Notes: generated by a model not told the origin, from the letters alone. A stretch of 64,000 bases of DNA from a bacterium (GCA_024742285.1 JANSYR010000012.1:179686-243685); one strand, 5' to 3'; shown: positions 1-9,354, counted from the stretch's first letter. Numbers and translations are program-made.

Positions 1-630
1 AACGGGGGGCATGTGTCGCTCGGTGCGAGCAATGCACCGCTCCGCGGGGAGAAGTCGACCGTCTTCGAGGGCGGCATTCGCGTCCCGGCCGCCCTGCGCT
101 GGCCCGCAGGACTTCGCGGCGGGAGGACGGTCGAGCAGACGCTTACGGTGATGGACGTGTTTCCCACGCTGCTCGCGGCGGCGGGTGTCGAGGACGCCGG
201 GACCGCGCAGCTCGACGGCTTCGATCGGTGGGCCCAGATCGAGGGCGCCGAGCCCGAGGCGCCGGGAGAGATCTTCTTCGGCGCGAACGGCGTGCTCGGA
301 CGCCAGGAGGCGATCCGAGCCGGCCGTTGGAAGCTGATCCGCGATCGCGGCTTCGGAACCGGACCGCCGGAGATCCTGCTCTTCGACGTCGAAGCCGATC
401 CGCTCGAGAAGGTGGATCGAGCGGCCGACGAAGAGACGCGGGTCGCCGACCTCGAAGCGCGCCTCGATCGCTGGGTGGCCCTGCATCCCCCGGGCGGCAC
501 GCTCGGCGTCCACTGGCCCCACCCGAGCTGGATCCCCCCGAGCGACTACAACGCGGCGCTGCGACGAGACACGCCGGTGGGCACCTCGGGCGAGGCGACG
601 CCGCGGCGGCCGGCCCCCTCTCGCGACTGA
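1..630 (+). CDS. Sulfatase, C-terminal part (partial at window start)
   Basis: The reading frame is open from the first base. The first codons read Asn-Gly-Gly-His and continue into an LRGEKSTVFEGGIRVP segment, the typical arylsulfatase region after the DNGG motif in which a Lys/Glu pair and the GGIRVP turn close the active site. Sulfatases hydrolyse sulfate esters; the substrate cannot be read from this part. The N-terminal half, with the formylglycine Cys/Ser signature, lies outside the window. About 209 residues are visible, including the small C-terminal alpha/beta domain with the usual 'WKLI' and 'LFDVEADPLE' motifs and a Pro/Arg-rich tail. Family assignment is secure; export and substrate are unknown. 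Confidence 0.85.
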   Translation, partial: NGGHVSLGASNAPLRGEKSTVFEGGIRVPAALRWPAGLRGGRTVEQTLTVMDVFPTLLAAAGVEDAGTAQLDGFDRWAQIEGAEPEAPGEIFFGANGVLGRQEAIRAGRWKLIRDRGFGTGPPEILLFDVEADPLEKVDRAADEETRVADLEARLDRWVALHPPGGTLGVHWPHPSWIPPSDYNAALRRDTPVGTSGEATPRRPAPSRD

Positions 631-871
631 AGACATCTCCGAGCAGGGAATCCGATCGAGCGAACAGGGAGCTCCGGGAGCAAACGAGGGGTTCGATGGT
701 CCCCGCTCCTGATTCGCGTGGGGGTAGGACGTCCAGGCTGCGGTTTCGCCACCACCGCTGGGTCCGTTTCCGACTAGCGTGGGCTCGTGCGCGTGCTCGG
801 AGACGCGGGGCGCGGCGCGTCTCGGACCGACCGCCTACCATCGCTCGGGTCTCAGGAAAGGAGTGCGCCAC

Positions 872-1618
872 GTGATTCGTCGAAGTCGCATCGCAGCGTG
901 GGTCGGCCTCGCGCTGATCCCTTTCAGGGGCTCGACCGCCGTCGCGGACCCGGGGGTGTTCCGGGCGACGTTGGATCGGCCGGCGCCGAGAGAGAGCTAT
1001 TCCGGTCGTGCGGACGTGAGTGGCACCGAGCTGGTCGGGCTGATGCTCGGGGCGCCGGCCGTACTCAGCTTCCCTCCCGAGGTCACGGTCGTGCAACCGA
1101 CGCCCGGTGAACCGTCGCGGCTCTGCATTCGGGTCGTCACGCGAGACGGTCTCTTCTGGTCCGACAATCCCTTCGACATTGCGGCGTCGCCGTCGGCCTC
1201 CGTCGTCGCTGGGCCGATTTCCGTCGACGAGCGCCGACTGCTGTCGCGTTATTCGCCCGAGCAGGTGCTGGTGCGCGCTGCGGTGCCGCAGGGCGGGAAG
1301 TGCAGCGACCTGTCCGCGGTGCGGGTGTACGCGCCGGCGCGCGGAGACGACGCGGGGGGCGACGTGCTGCGCGTCCAGCTGAATACGCACGGGCTCCAGG
1401 CACACGCGCGGCTGCTCACGCGTGAAGACACGCCCGAGGTCATCAGCTCGACGGCGTGTGGCTCGGTCGACAAGGAAGTGGCGGTCGCGGCGGATCGGGA
1501 GTGCGTGCTCGACGTCTCCAGCCCGAAGGCAACGGGGCTGGTCGACCTGCACGTCGTGATCCTCTCGCTCGAACGTCGACACCTCCACTATCCCGTGCGA
1601 CTTCCCGGCCGGCCGTGA
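872..1618 (+). CDS. Secreted protein of unknown function
   Basis: I chose the GTG at 872 because a purine-rich AGGAAAGGAG lies about 9 nt upstream and the protein then begins with a signal peptide (MIRRSR, a hydrophobic stretch, then STAVADP). The product is about 248 residues with four or more Cys in the mature part, consistent with an exported, disulfide-bonded beta-rich protein. I recognise no family. Its stop overlaps the start of the next gene by 4 nt (GTGA), so it probably forms a translationally coupled three-gene unit with the membrane protein and the trypsin-like protein that follow. Confidence 0.6.
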   Translation: MIRRSRIAAWVGLALIPFRGSTAVADPGVFRATLDRPAPRESYSGRADVSGTELVGLMLGAPAVLSFPPEVTVVQPTPGEPSRLCIRVVTRDGLFWSDNPFDIAASPSASVVAGPISVDERRLLSRYSPEQVLVRAAVPQGGKCSDLSAVRVYAPARGDDAGGDVLRVQLNTHGLQAHARLLTREDTPEVISSTACGSVDKEVAVAADRECVLDVSSPKATGLVDLHVVILSLERRHLHYPVRLPGRP

Positions 1619-2748
1619 GCGACGACCGACCGGGATCGATGTGGGTTCGGATCCGACGCCGACTCCGTCCCTGCTGCGCCTGGTGCGCGCGCGCGGCCGA
1701 GCGCTCCTGGCGTCGGGCGGGTCGCGATATCTGTGACGCCATCGGCGACATGCTGCGGCTCTCCCCGATGCTCGTGTTCGTCGTGGGAGCGGCGTTCCTG
1801 ACGCTCGTCCTCTTGCCACGGCCCCAGACCATCATGGCGATCGAGGCCGGGACCGAGACGGTCGCCTTCGAAGTGGACAATCCGCAGGCGGCGACGATCG
1901 GATCGGTCACCGGTCTCGTGTCGGTCGTGCGTCCGAACGCCGACGTCTTCGAAGACGCGGCGACGCCAGAATGTCGCAAGGGTCGTCTCGAGCCCTCGCT
2001 CGGCACGCGCATCCGCTATCGCCGCACCTCCGACTCGCGGACCGAGATCGTCGTCGAGACGCTCGGTGTCGAAGGCGTCGCAACCCGGTTCGTTCCGGAG
2101 AGCGGCGCCGTCGCGATGCTTGGTCCGGGTAGCCTGATCGTGATCGAGTCGGACGGGAAGCGCTCGACCTGCCGCGCCGACATGCCGCCGCTGCCGATCT
2201 GGGGCGCCGCGGAGATCGGAGACGAGGGCGTCATCGTGGGCGGGTCGGGTCGCGCCGGCGCCTTGATCTCCGCCACGGTCAAGATCTACGCCCGCGCGCT
2301 GGAACGGATCGGCCCCTTCCGATTCGCCCCGGGGCTGTACCTCGCAGGCGAGATCGACGTCCTGCCCGGTTCGCGCATCGTCGAGGACCACCCGGTCGAG
2401 GGACGCCGGCCGGCGGCCTGGGTCGGCTCGGCGCGCATCGATTCGTTTCGAAGGGACGAGCTGTCCGTCGCCGTGACGACGAGCTCGCCGACGCTGAATC
2501 TCTATCGGGCGGGCTTCGAAGGGGCGGACACGCTGGCCGTGAGCGCGCTGGTCCAACAGTTCAAGGACCCCGGCGTCGTGCGCATCCAGTTCATGCTGGG
2601 CGTGCTCTTCGCGGCGGTGAATTTCTTGTTCGGATTCCTACGGACGGCCGACGTGGCCGAGGCCGTGGACGGCGCGGCGAACGCTGAGCGGCGGGACGCC
2701 TCACGCGACTCGGACCGGGCCGAGGGGAGGGATCGAGATGATGATTGA
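1615..2748 (+). CDS. Membrane-anchored protein of unknown function, two TM segments
   Basis: The start is either the GTG at 1615, overlapping the previous stop, or the ATG at 1639 in the same frame. The protein has an Arg/Cys-rich cytoplasmic N-terminus, a TM helix around residues 42-63 (MLRLSPMLVFVVGAAF...), a domain of about 270 residues that should be periplasmic, a second TM near the C-terminus (FMLGVLFAAVNFLFGFL) and a charged cytoplasmic tail. The central domain is rich in short beta-type sequence, but no catalytic motif is evident. It overlaps the downstream trypsin-like gene by 11 nt, so the two products may act together at the envelope. Function unknown. Confidence 0.6.
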   Translation: MSDDRPGSMWVRIRRRLRPCCAWCARAAERSWRRAGRDICDAIGDMLRLSPMLVFVVGAAFLTLVLLPRPQTIMAIEAGTETVAFEVDNPQAATIGSVTGLVSVVRPNADVFEDAATPECRKGRLEPSLGTRIRYRRTSDSRTEIVVETLGVEGVATRFVPESGAVAMLGPGSLIVIESDGKRSTCRADMPPLPIWGAAEIGDEGVIVGGSGRAGALISATVKIYARALERIGPFRFAPGLYLAGEIDVLPGSRIVEDHPVEGRRPAAWVGSARIDSFRRDELSVAVTTSSPTLNLYRAGFEGADTLAVSALVQQFKDPGVVRIQFMLGVLFAAVNFLFGFLRTADVAEAVDGAANAERRDASRDSDRAEGRDRDDD

Positions 2749-3904
2749 CGCGCGCGTCGTGCGCCTGTCGACGATCGCACTTCCGCTCGTGGCCTGTCTT
2801 CTCGCGACGCCGACGTTCGCCGAGCTGGTGGGGGTCCGGCTCTCGAGCGCAGACAGTGGTCAGGGTTGGCTCTTCGGTCCGCCGAGCGACGGACACTGCT
2901 GGCTCGCGACACCGGCCCACGTGCTGCGGCGGGCCGACGGGGCGCTCGAGCGCGGCATCGTCGGCTTTCGAGACGGCACCGAGGCCCAGATCGCCGACGA
3001 GCCGGTCCAGCCCGTTCCCGCGATCGACCTCGCGTTCGCGCGCGTTCCCTCCGCTGGACCGTGCTTCAGCCGTCTCGGGTTGCCCGAGGCGACGCGCCTG
3101 ATCGAGGCGGCCGAGGACGTCCAGCTCAAGGCGATGAGCGGGGGAAACGTGAAGGGTTTCGTCGTCACGACCGTCGAGCACGACGCGCGCCGCGGCTACG
3201 TGACCGTCCGCTCGCGCAGCGAGGGCGACCGGCTGATGAAGGGGTTCAGCGGCGCGGTCCTCGAGGACACACAGTCGGGGATCGGCATGTCGAACGTCCC
3301 GCTCGCGATGCTGCTGAGCGTCTGCACGCCGAACGATGTCGTCGACCCGTTCGCCGAGTCCGACGCACCGACCTGTGACGGCGCGAGCCGCTACGGCATC
3401 GCGCTTCGTTTCGATCGGATCCGGTCGGTCTTCGACACCCACGTCGGCTCGCGCCCGGTCGCTGGGTCGCCGTCCGGCGGCGGTGTCGTCGCCGGCGGAG
3501 GCGGCGCGAAGACCGTCCGCCTGCTCGGAACGCGCGGACGCACCGTCGACGCCGAATCCGGACCGGGCAACGCGATCGACGCCCCGGACCTGGGCGCGTG
3601 CTGGTCCGCGACGACGGATCCGAAGCGGCGCATCGCGCTTCGTATCGCGCCGAATGCGCCGATCTCACGCATCTCCGTACGCGCATGTGCCTACGACGCG
3701 ACCGGTCTGCCGGACGGCGTCCAGATCAAGCGGCGAACGACGGGCGACCGCGACTGGTCGAGCGTGCGCTACTGCCGTCGAGGCGCCGCGGGCGTGCCCG
3801 CGATCGCGTGCGCCTTCGCCCCCTTCGCCGCCGACGAGGTCGAGCTCGAGTTCCATCGTCGCGGCGGCGACAAGATGTCGATCGGCTACGTCGAGATCGA
3901 GTAG
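2738..3904 (+). CDS. Secreted trypsin-like serine peptidase-like protein
   Basis: The protein is 388 residues with a clear signal peptide (residues 1-28, ending ATPTFA). The mature N-terminal domain looks like a minimal chymotrypsin fold. His61 lies in WLATPAHVL, matching the TAAH motif; Asp97 lies in AIDLAFARV, matching DxALL/DIAL; Ser171 lies in MKGFSGAVL, matching the GxSG nucleophile. All three triad residues are present and in order. A Gly-rich linker (about 235-260) leads to a C-terminal beta-rich domain of about 130 residues that resembles a carbohydrate/F5-8-type module. The triad supports a protease, but the match is by motif only. It is last in the three-gene unit. Confidence 0.6.
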   Translation: MMIDARVVRLSTIALPLVACLLATPTFAELVGVRLSSADSGQGWLFGPPSDGHCWLATPAHVLRRADGALERGIVGFRDGTEAQIADEPVQPVPAIDLAFARVPSAGPCFSRLGLPEATRLIEAAEDVQLKAMSGGNVKGFVVTTVEHDARRGYVTVRSRSEGDRLMKGFSGAVLEDTQSGIGMSNVPLAMLLSVCTPNDVVDPFAESDAPTCDGASRYGIALRFDRIRSVFDTHVGSRPVAGSPSGGGVVAGGGGAKTVRLLGTRGRTVDAESGPGNAIDAPDLGACWSATTDPKRRIALRIAPNAPISRISVRACAYDATGLPDGVQIKRRTTGDRDWSSVRYCRRGAAGVPAIACAFAPFAADEVELEFHRRGGDKMSIGYVEIE

Positions 3905-3919
3905 CCACGCTTCGCGTGG
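3905..3919. terminator. Short hairpin between convergent genes
   Basis: A 6-bp perfect stem (CCACGC / GCGTGG) with a 3-nt loop starts directly after the stop of the trypsin-like gene and 16 nt before the end of the converging gene. There is no T-run on either side, so termination is only a suggestion. Confidence 0.25.
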
Positions 3920-3934
3920 GCCGCGCCGGCCACC

Positions 3935-4603
3935 TCAGAGCAGGTCGAGCACCGCGGTCGCGCGCGTGTTGTACGGGCACGACAGCAGTCCCACCAGCTT
4001 CCCGTCGTCGCCGAGCTCGGCTGAAAGGGAGCAGTTGGCGTAGTGGGTGACGGCGCACTTGCTCGTCATGGTGAGTTCATCGCCCGAAATGGTTCCGGAG
4101 AACGAGTAGGCGTCGTTGGGCGTCGCAACGCCGACCATGCAGGCTCCCTTGATCTTGCCGGTCGAGTAGTCGTACTCCAGGACGCGCATCGGCATCACGC
4201 TGGAATAGCCGGCGAGCATCTTGGCGTGATTCTTGTACTGGCTCCTCACCGCTTTGATCTTCTGCTCGGATTGTCCGGCCTCCTCGAGGGCTTTCTCGAA
4301 CCCCGGCGATCGACTCAGCTTGAAGCTGAGCGTCTCGCGCCCCTTGAGCGCGCCGCGCAAGGCGAGCGTGCGGAGATCCGAATCCGTGCTCTGGAGCGCG
4401 GTGCGAAGCGCGACGCGTCGGATCGTCGCGTTCTCGGACTGGACCGCCTCTTCGTAGGTCACGAGTCGGATGATCGGATCGGGATCGTTCAGTCCGTCGG
4501 AGAGCGCGACGAGCTGGTCGCGCATGGATTGTGCCGAAGCGGTTCCGGCGGTGACGAAGAGGACGACGAGCAGAACGGTCGTCCGGGCGGCGGAAGCGGG
4601 CAT
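3935..4603 (-). CDS. Secreted protein with HEAT-like helices
   Basis: The ATG at 4603 is preceded by AGAGGAG at good spacing and gives a classical signal peptide (MPASAARTTVLLVVLF, then TASAQ). The mature 200 residues begin with helical segments containing 'DPDPIIRLVTYEEA' and 'ATIRRVALRTAL', like HEAT or armadillo-type repeats, followed by a beta-rich domain with several Cys. No enzyme motif is seen. The open frame extends upstream of 4603, but that extension lacks a signal peptide and covers the separate degraded gene at 4708-4948. Function unknown. Confidence 0.6.
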   Translation of the reverse strand: MPASAARTTVLLVVLFVTAGTASAQSMRDQLVALSDGLNDPDPIIRLVTYEEAVQSENATIRRVALRTALQSTDSDLRTLALRGALKGRETLSFKLSRSPGFEKALEEAGQSEQKIKAVRSQYKNHAKMLAGYSSVMPMRVLEYDYSTGKIKGACMVGVATPNDAYSFSGTISGDELTMTSKCAVTHYANCSLSAELGDDGKLVGLLSCPYNTRATAVLDLL

Positions 4604-4680
4604 CGATGGGCTCCTCTGCGGGTTCCGGAGCCCAACGCTTAGCAGCCGAGAGGCCAGCCTGCCGCGCCCAGGTCGACCCG

Positions 4681-4691
4681 CCCCCCCCCCC
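4681..4691. repeat. Run of eleven C
   Basis: An uninterrupted homopolymer of 11 C lies between the secreted-protein gene and the degraded gene. Such runs are prone to slippage and sequencing error. Confidence 0.8.
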
Positions 4692-4707
4692 GCGATACGG
4701 ACAGCGC

Positions 4708-4948
4708 CTACTGCTCGATGCCAGCACGCGTGTCCTCCAGCCACGCCGGCAGCTCGATTCGGGGGATTCGGGAGTCGCTCCGCGCCGCGCTCGGCGACCG
4801 TCTCGTCGAAGCCTTCGGGATCGGCCGGGAACGATCGCGGGTCGCCCATCATGACCTCGAAGCGCTCGACGCCTTCGAGGCCCGCGATGAAGGGGCCTAA
4901 GGGGGCGCCCTGCTCGAGGGTGATGGGCATGAGGGCGGTGCACTTCAT
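4708..4948 (-). pseudogene. Possible frameshifted small gene (remnant)
   Basis: From the ATG at 4948 the minus strand reads a coding-like segment (MKCTALMPITLEQGAPLGPF, continuing to 'GFDETVAERGAE') with the GC-rich third positions typical here. Near 4790 the plausible protein moves to another frame, ending SRIPRIELPAWLEDTRAGIEQ-stop at 4708. The two halves read well only if one frameshift is assumed. I recognise no family. It could be a decayed gene or an assembly indel. Confidence 0.3.
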
Positions 4949-5033
4949 CCACGCGCGCGGAACGGTCGACGACGGTATCGGCCTCGCTTCCCGCAGAGCG
5001 CGAACGCGACCGCAGTGGGTCTTCAACGAGCTG

Positions 5034-8000
5034 CTAGCGCACGCACGGGCTCTCGAGGGGGTCATTGGCATAGTCGGCGTCGAAGGTGATGGAGACGGTC
5101 ACGATCCGTCCGGGGTCGACCGAGCTCGCCAGTTGCCCGCTCATGACGCCCGTGGCCATCTCGCCGTCCGAGCTCGTGATGGAAATCGAGGGCGCGGCGA
5201 GGCCCAGACTGGCGCCGAGGCTCGGGTTCCACGAGAAGCTCTCGCCGAAGGGAGGGGGGCTCGGGATCTGGACGGACATGCTGCTGATCGTGCCCGGCAG
5301 ATCCCCCACGCGCGCGGCCGCAAGACTCGCCGTGAAGAAGGGACTCGGGAAGCCGCCGCCGATCACGTCGCCGAAGCTCGAAACGTCGACGACGGAGATC
5401 TCCCAGTCGCTGTCGAGGTCGATCGTCGCGAGCGTGCCGCCGAAGCTGCCGACTGCTGCACCCGAGGCGTTCGCCTGGAAATCGCACGCCTCGATGACGT
5501 GCTCGAGCGGCTCCGCGTAGCTGTTCCCGATCTCGACCGGAAGGCTTCCCAACGTCGGTGGAAAACGCAGCTTGGGGTCGATTCGTAGCGTCTCCCCTGG
5601 CTCGAGGTCCTCGGGCAGAAAGACCCGCATCGGCATCGTACTTCGCCAGCGATAATCCTCGGGTGGCCCGACGGCCACCATCGTGTCCTGAGAAAGGGGC
5701 AGATCGCTCTCCAGATTCACACCGTCCCGATCGGCGCTGATGAAGCTGATGGTCTCGAGGAACTCGTCGGGGTCGCCCGGAACGATCAGGTCCTCGAGCT
5801 CGAAGCCCTGGACTTCGATCGTGAATCCGAAGCCGTCCGCTGGTAGTCCGTCGCCCAGGGTCCCCGTGAAGTCCTTCGGCAGAACGGTGCCGTCGGTTCC
5901 GGCGGGCAGGAGCGTGTCGGGGTCGAGAATCGTGAGGATTTCGCGGAGGCGTTGGTCGGCACCATCGAAGGCGTAGAGCAGCTCTGCGGGTTTCTCGTTC
6001 TCGTCGATCCAGGCGGTCAAGTCGGCGGCATCGATATCGCCGTCGCCGTCGGGTCCGCCTTCGATGTCCACCCAGTCGCAATCCGGGTTGACCTGCGGAT
6101 CCTCTCCCAGGCAGGACTCCGCCTCCTCGACGGTCGTGTCGAAGCAGAAGCCTTCTTCGCAGGCGATCTCCCATGCGCGCGAGGTGCGCAGCCCCTTGTC
6201 GAGTGCGAGCTCGAAGATCCGCTCTGCCGCAGAGGTGGAGACGTTGTCGTGAACGTACTCGTCCCAGCCCAGGAACACGGAGTGTCGACCCATCAACGTG
6301 TTCTGGAATCCCGGAACGCGACTGCTTCGACAGGCATCGAGCCAGACGAAGGCGTTCTCGAGCGCCTGAGGGTAGTGCTGCGTGAAGAAGTCGGGCGTCG
6401 CGTCGACAGAGAAGCGCCATCTCGAAGGCTCGCCCTGCGCCGCGATATTCTTCCAGGCACAGCCGATTCCTACGACAGGATTCGCGCCGGGCAGATTCGG
6501 GCGCGCCGCCTCCCTCAAGTCGGCGCAGTCGATTGCGAACCCACCCAGCGAGAGCGTTTGCATCGACAGCCGCGTGCCGTTGATCTCGCCCGAGATGGCG
6601 TCGCCGTGGGTGGAGACGAAGATCGCGTCGAAGTCGTCCCAGCCCACGTAGTCGTCGATCGTGACCTGATCGTCCACGTGGTAGACGATCTCCCCGTATT
6701 CGGGAAAGCTCGCCAGGGCGGCATTCGCGGCGACATCCGAGTCGTAGTTGAACTGGAAGGAGAAGGGCGCAAGGACGAGCGCGCGCTTCTCGCGATCACG
6801 ACGCCCCTCCTGGTCTCGATCTCGCCCGACGACGCGGTGTCCCAGGGGCCGGCTCGTTCCCGGGAAGGAGGGGACGATCGGGTCCGTCGAGACGAAGGGC
6901 TCGCCGACCGGTCGAGACTGCGTCCGCGCGGCCTGTGCATCGTGGAAAACGATGGGTGGCGCGCCGACGAGCCGGAAGGCCAGCGTATGGCCTTCGAGAA
7001 ACACGTTCGCGACGTCGGGCTCCGCCGCGATGAACGTTCCGACCTGAGAGAGACTCGCGCCCGCGTCGAGCATCGAGGCAGCCTGGGATCCGATCTCGTC
7101 CATGCGATCGGCCATGGCATCCGGAACCGTCGAGAGATCGCAGGGGTAGGCGTCGCGAACGCAGTCGAAGAGGGGCCCCGCATACTGGAAGGGCGGACCC
7201 ACGACGTCGCCGAAAGCGGCGACGACCGCAGTCAGGTCGTCGGCGTCGACATCGCCATCCTCGTCGACATCCGCGGCGTCGCAGGGCGGACCCGCGGCTG
7301 GGTCGACGCCCTGGCAGGTGGCGACGAGAGACACGTCCTGCACGTTCACGAAGCCGTCGAGATTGGTATCGGGGTCCGCCAGCGCCGAACCGGCCAAGAC
7401 CAGGCCGGCCAGGGTCGAGAACGCCATCGGAGAACGCGTTGCCCGCGAGCCGCTCCGCCGCTGAGTCGCGCGCGCCCGCGCCAGGAGGCCGAGAAGCACG
7501 AGCCCGGCGCTCGAGGCGATCAGGAAGCCGGGCTCCGGGACCTGGATCGTCGCGTTCCGTGCCTCGAGCAGGGGGATGCGTTCGCCGCCGGCCCCGGCCA
7601 GCACGACGTCTCCGAGGACGAGTTCCGTGACTCCCTGACCCGGGCCGGCCATCAGGCTGAGCGTCAGGAGCAGGCCGCTGGTCGTCGACTCCGAAGCGGT
7701 CGCACTCGCGACGGCGAAGTTCACGTCGGGCGCCTGGGTGTCGTTCTCGAGCAGGATCGCTCCGCCGCCGAAATAGCCCTCGTCGCTCGCTTGTTGCGGG
7801 AGAAGCAGCTGCGAATCGAAGTCGAGATCGAGCTCGATCCCGGCGACGCCCGACTCGGGAGCGATCTGGCTGATCCGAACCGCCACGTCGAACACTTCGC
7901 CGGGGGAAACCGATCGGCTCGGCTGTACACCGGGAGCTCCCGGATCTGCATCGACTTCGATGACGACCGCGACGGCCGGCGCTGCGAGGAGCAGGAGCGC

Positions 8001-8120
8001 GCCGCTCCACACGAGGAAGGCGACGGCGCTTCTCGACCCCCGCAGAAGACGAGCAACGCACGACGGGAGGGCGCGCGATGAACGCGCCCGGCAGGCTCGA
8101 CGAGTCGATCTTCGGGTCAT
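5034..8120 (-). CDS. Large exported protein: cohesin-like/PEP-CTERM module joined to dockerin-caspase-fold module
   Basis: The ATG at 8120 has GGAG 7 nt upstream. Numbering from it: a signal peptide (about 33-53); a beta-rich cohesin-like domain with 'ELDLDFDSQLLL'; a VPEP motif, TM helix and Arg tail at about 193-222 that look like a PEP-CTERM sorting end; then, with no stop, an internal Met (ATG at 7427) and a second signal-like stretch ending GSALADPD. Next come dockerin-like calcium loops (DTNLDGFVNVQD, DEDGDVDADD), then a caspase-fold region with His505 in VSTHGD and Cys597 in WLDACRSS, the expected dyad of clan CD (C25/C14-like) peptidases. Another DGDGDIDAADL loop and a long C-terminal beta region follow. 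It is about 1028 residues. It may be a true fusion or two genes joined by loss of a stop. Confidence 0.75.
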   Translation of the reverse strand: MTRRSTRRACRARSSRALPSCVARLLRGSRSAVAFLVWSGALLLLAAPAVAVVIEVDADPGAPGVQPSRSVSPGEVFDVAVRISQIAPESGVAGIELDLDFDSQLLLPQQASDEGYFGGGAILLENDTQAPDVNFAVASATASESTTSGLLLTLSLMAGPGQGVTELVLGDVVLAGAGGERIPLLEARNATIQVPEPGFLIASSAGLVLLGLLARARATQRRSGSRATRSPMAFSTLAGLVLAGSALADPDTNLDGFVNVQDVSLVATCQGVDPAAGPPCDAADVDEDGDVDADDLTAVVAAFGDVVGPPFQYAGPLFDCVRDAYPCDLSTVPDAMADRMDEIGSQAASMLDAGASLSQVGTFIAAEPDVANVFLEGHTLAFRLVGAPPIVFHDAQAARTQSRPVGEPFVSTDPIVPSFPGTSRPLGHRVVGRDRDQEGRRDREKRALVLAPFSFQFNYDSDVAANAALASFPEYGEIVYHVDDQVTIDDYVGWDDFDAIFVSTHGDAISGEINGTRLSMQTLSLGGFAIDCADLREAARPNLPGANPVVGIGCAWKNIAAQGEPSRWRFSVDATPDFFTQHYPQALENAFVWLDACRSSRVPGFQNTLMGRHSVFLGWDEYVHDNVSTSAAERIFELALDKGLRTSRAWEIACEEGFCFDTTVEEAESCLGEDPQVNPDCDWVDIEGGPDGDGDIDAADLTAWIDENEKPAELLYAFDGADQRLREILTILDPDTLLPAGTDGTVLPKDFTGTLGDGLPADGFGFTIEVQGFELEDLIVPGDPDEFLETISFISADRDGVNLESDLPLSQDTMVAVGPPEDYRWRSTMPMRVFLPEDLEPGETLRIDPKLRFPPTLGSLPVEIGNSYAEPLEHVIEACDFQANASGAAVGSFGGTLATIDLDSDWEISVVDVSSFGDVIGGGFPSPFFTASLAAARVGDLPGTISSMSVQIPSPPPFGESFSWNPSLGASLGLAAPSISITSSDGEMATGVMSGQLASSVDPGRIVTVSITFDADYANDPLESPCVR

Positions 8121-8370
8121 CACGGTTCTCCGGGTTCGACGGTTTCGATCGCCGCGGGCAGGCGACGATGGGTCGGCGTCACGGTCGATGGGATGGAGCC
8201 TACCCTCGCCCGATCGAGGGTCGTATGAACCGGTTCACACAATCGTGATCGTGCCGGAAGCCGGGGTCGGTCAGAGCACGCACACCCCTTTCGCTGAGAC
8301 CGGAAATACCCCAGGGCGTGTCCGCGATCTGATAGGATCGTCGAGTCGGCACGCGAGAGGAGGCTCGATC

Positions 8371-9171
8371 ATGAACGGGGTCCACTTCAGCGAGAGGTCC
8401 CGGGTCTCCGCGTTGCTGCGCTCGCTGGCGATCGTCGTGGTTGCGAGCTGCGCCATTGCGGGCCCGGCGGTCGCGCAGCTCCTCGTCCCGATCGATTCGG
8501 TCGCGAACGTGAGCGGCTCGATCACCAGCACGGTCGGCAACTGGTCCGATGCGCAACAGTCTCCCGATCTCGCGCCCAACATCCAGGTCCAGCAAGTGAT
8601 CACGAGTCTGGGGGCCAACAGTCTCGTCAGCGCGAGCCAGAATCTCGCCCTCGACCTGATTCGGGTCGAAACCGGCTTCTTGGCCAGGACGAGCGGCTCG
8701 ACTTCGAACGTCGCGATCGACCACGACTACACGCTCCGCTTCAGCCTCACGTCGGCGGCGACCTTCGAGTTTCGCAACGGGAACAACACCGGCGGCTTTC
8801 CCATCGCCTTCGCGCCCGATCCCGGCACGACCGCCTCGCTCGTCTACCGCCTCGAAGATGAAGGCGGATCCGTGATCTTCAGCTACGAGGCACCCAACGT
8901 GGCGAGCGGCGTGGCCGGGGTCTACGCGTCGGGGACCGTGCCCGCCGGGACCTATCTCTTCTCGGTCGTCGGTTCTGCGGAAGCCCTGGGCGACCCATGC
9001 TGTGTATTTCAGAATGCCCAGCCGCGCGGGAACGTGGCCCTCGATTTCGAGCCCGCACCCGACCCTCCGAGCGTGTCGGGTCTGGGCGTCATCGCGAGTT
9101 CGTTTCTCCTCGTCGCCCTCGTGGTCGTTGCCGCCTTCGCAGGGGAACGCCGGCGGGCGTTCAGCGACTGA
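8371..9171 (+). CDS. Exported protein with exosortase-like C-terminal anchor
   Basis: The ATG at 8371 is preceded by GAGAGGAGG. The 266-residue product has a signal peptide (to about residue 36, AGPAVAQ), a beta-rich mature domain, and a C-terminus made of a Pro-rich spacer, a single TM helix (SSFLLVALVVVAAF) and a short Arg-rich tail. That tripartite end resembles the PEP-CTERM class of sorting signals, although the motif reads PAPDPPS rather than PEP. A CC pair lies near residue 210. The likely role is a surface or secreted structural protein; no enzyme motif was seen. Confidence 0.6.
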   Translation: MNGVHFSERSRVSALLRSLAIVVVASCAIAGPAVAQLLVPIDSVANVSGSITSTVGNWSDAQQSPDLAPNIQVQQVITSLGANSLVSASQNLALDLIRVETGFLARTSGSTSNVAIDHDYTLRFSLTSAATFEFRNGNNTGGFPIAFAPDPGTTASLVYRLEDEGGSVIFSYEAPNVASGVAGVYASGTVPAGTYLFSVVGSAEALGDPCCVFQNAQPRGNVALDFEPAPDPPSVSGLGVIASSFLLVALVVVAAFAGERRRAFSD

Positions 9172-9354
9172 ATCACCTGGCGGGCGAGCGGCGGGCGCTA
9201 CTCGGGTTCGCGTCATAGAGCCGAGGAGTCGAGGAACCGAGAGCAGTCCGGGCCTGGCGCCTGAAGTCGCGAGTCGAATCGACGGCGCAAGCGAACGGCT
9301 GAACTTGCCAACAGAGAAATCCGGCGATCGGCGGCCGGTCGACACGCGTTCCCA

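Noticed and set aside
143..1819. 558-residue minus-strand frame over the sulfatase end and first trio genes
   Set aside because: Arg/Pro-rich composition and no motif; the plus-strand genes explain the region.
5952..8081. 709-residue open frame opposite the large exported protein
   Set aside because: Arg/Asp-rich shadow; the minus strand has the signal peptide, calcium loops and catalytic motifs.
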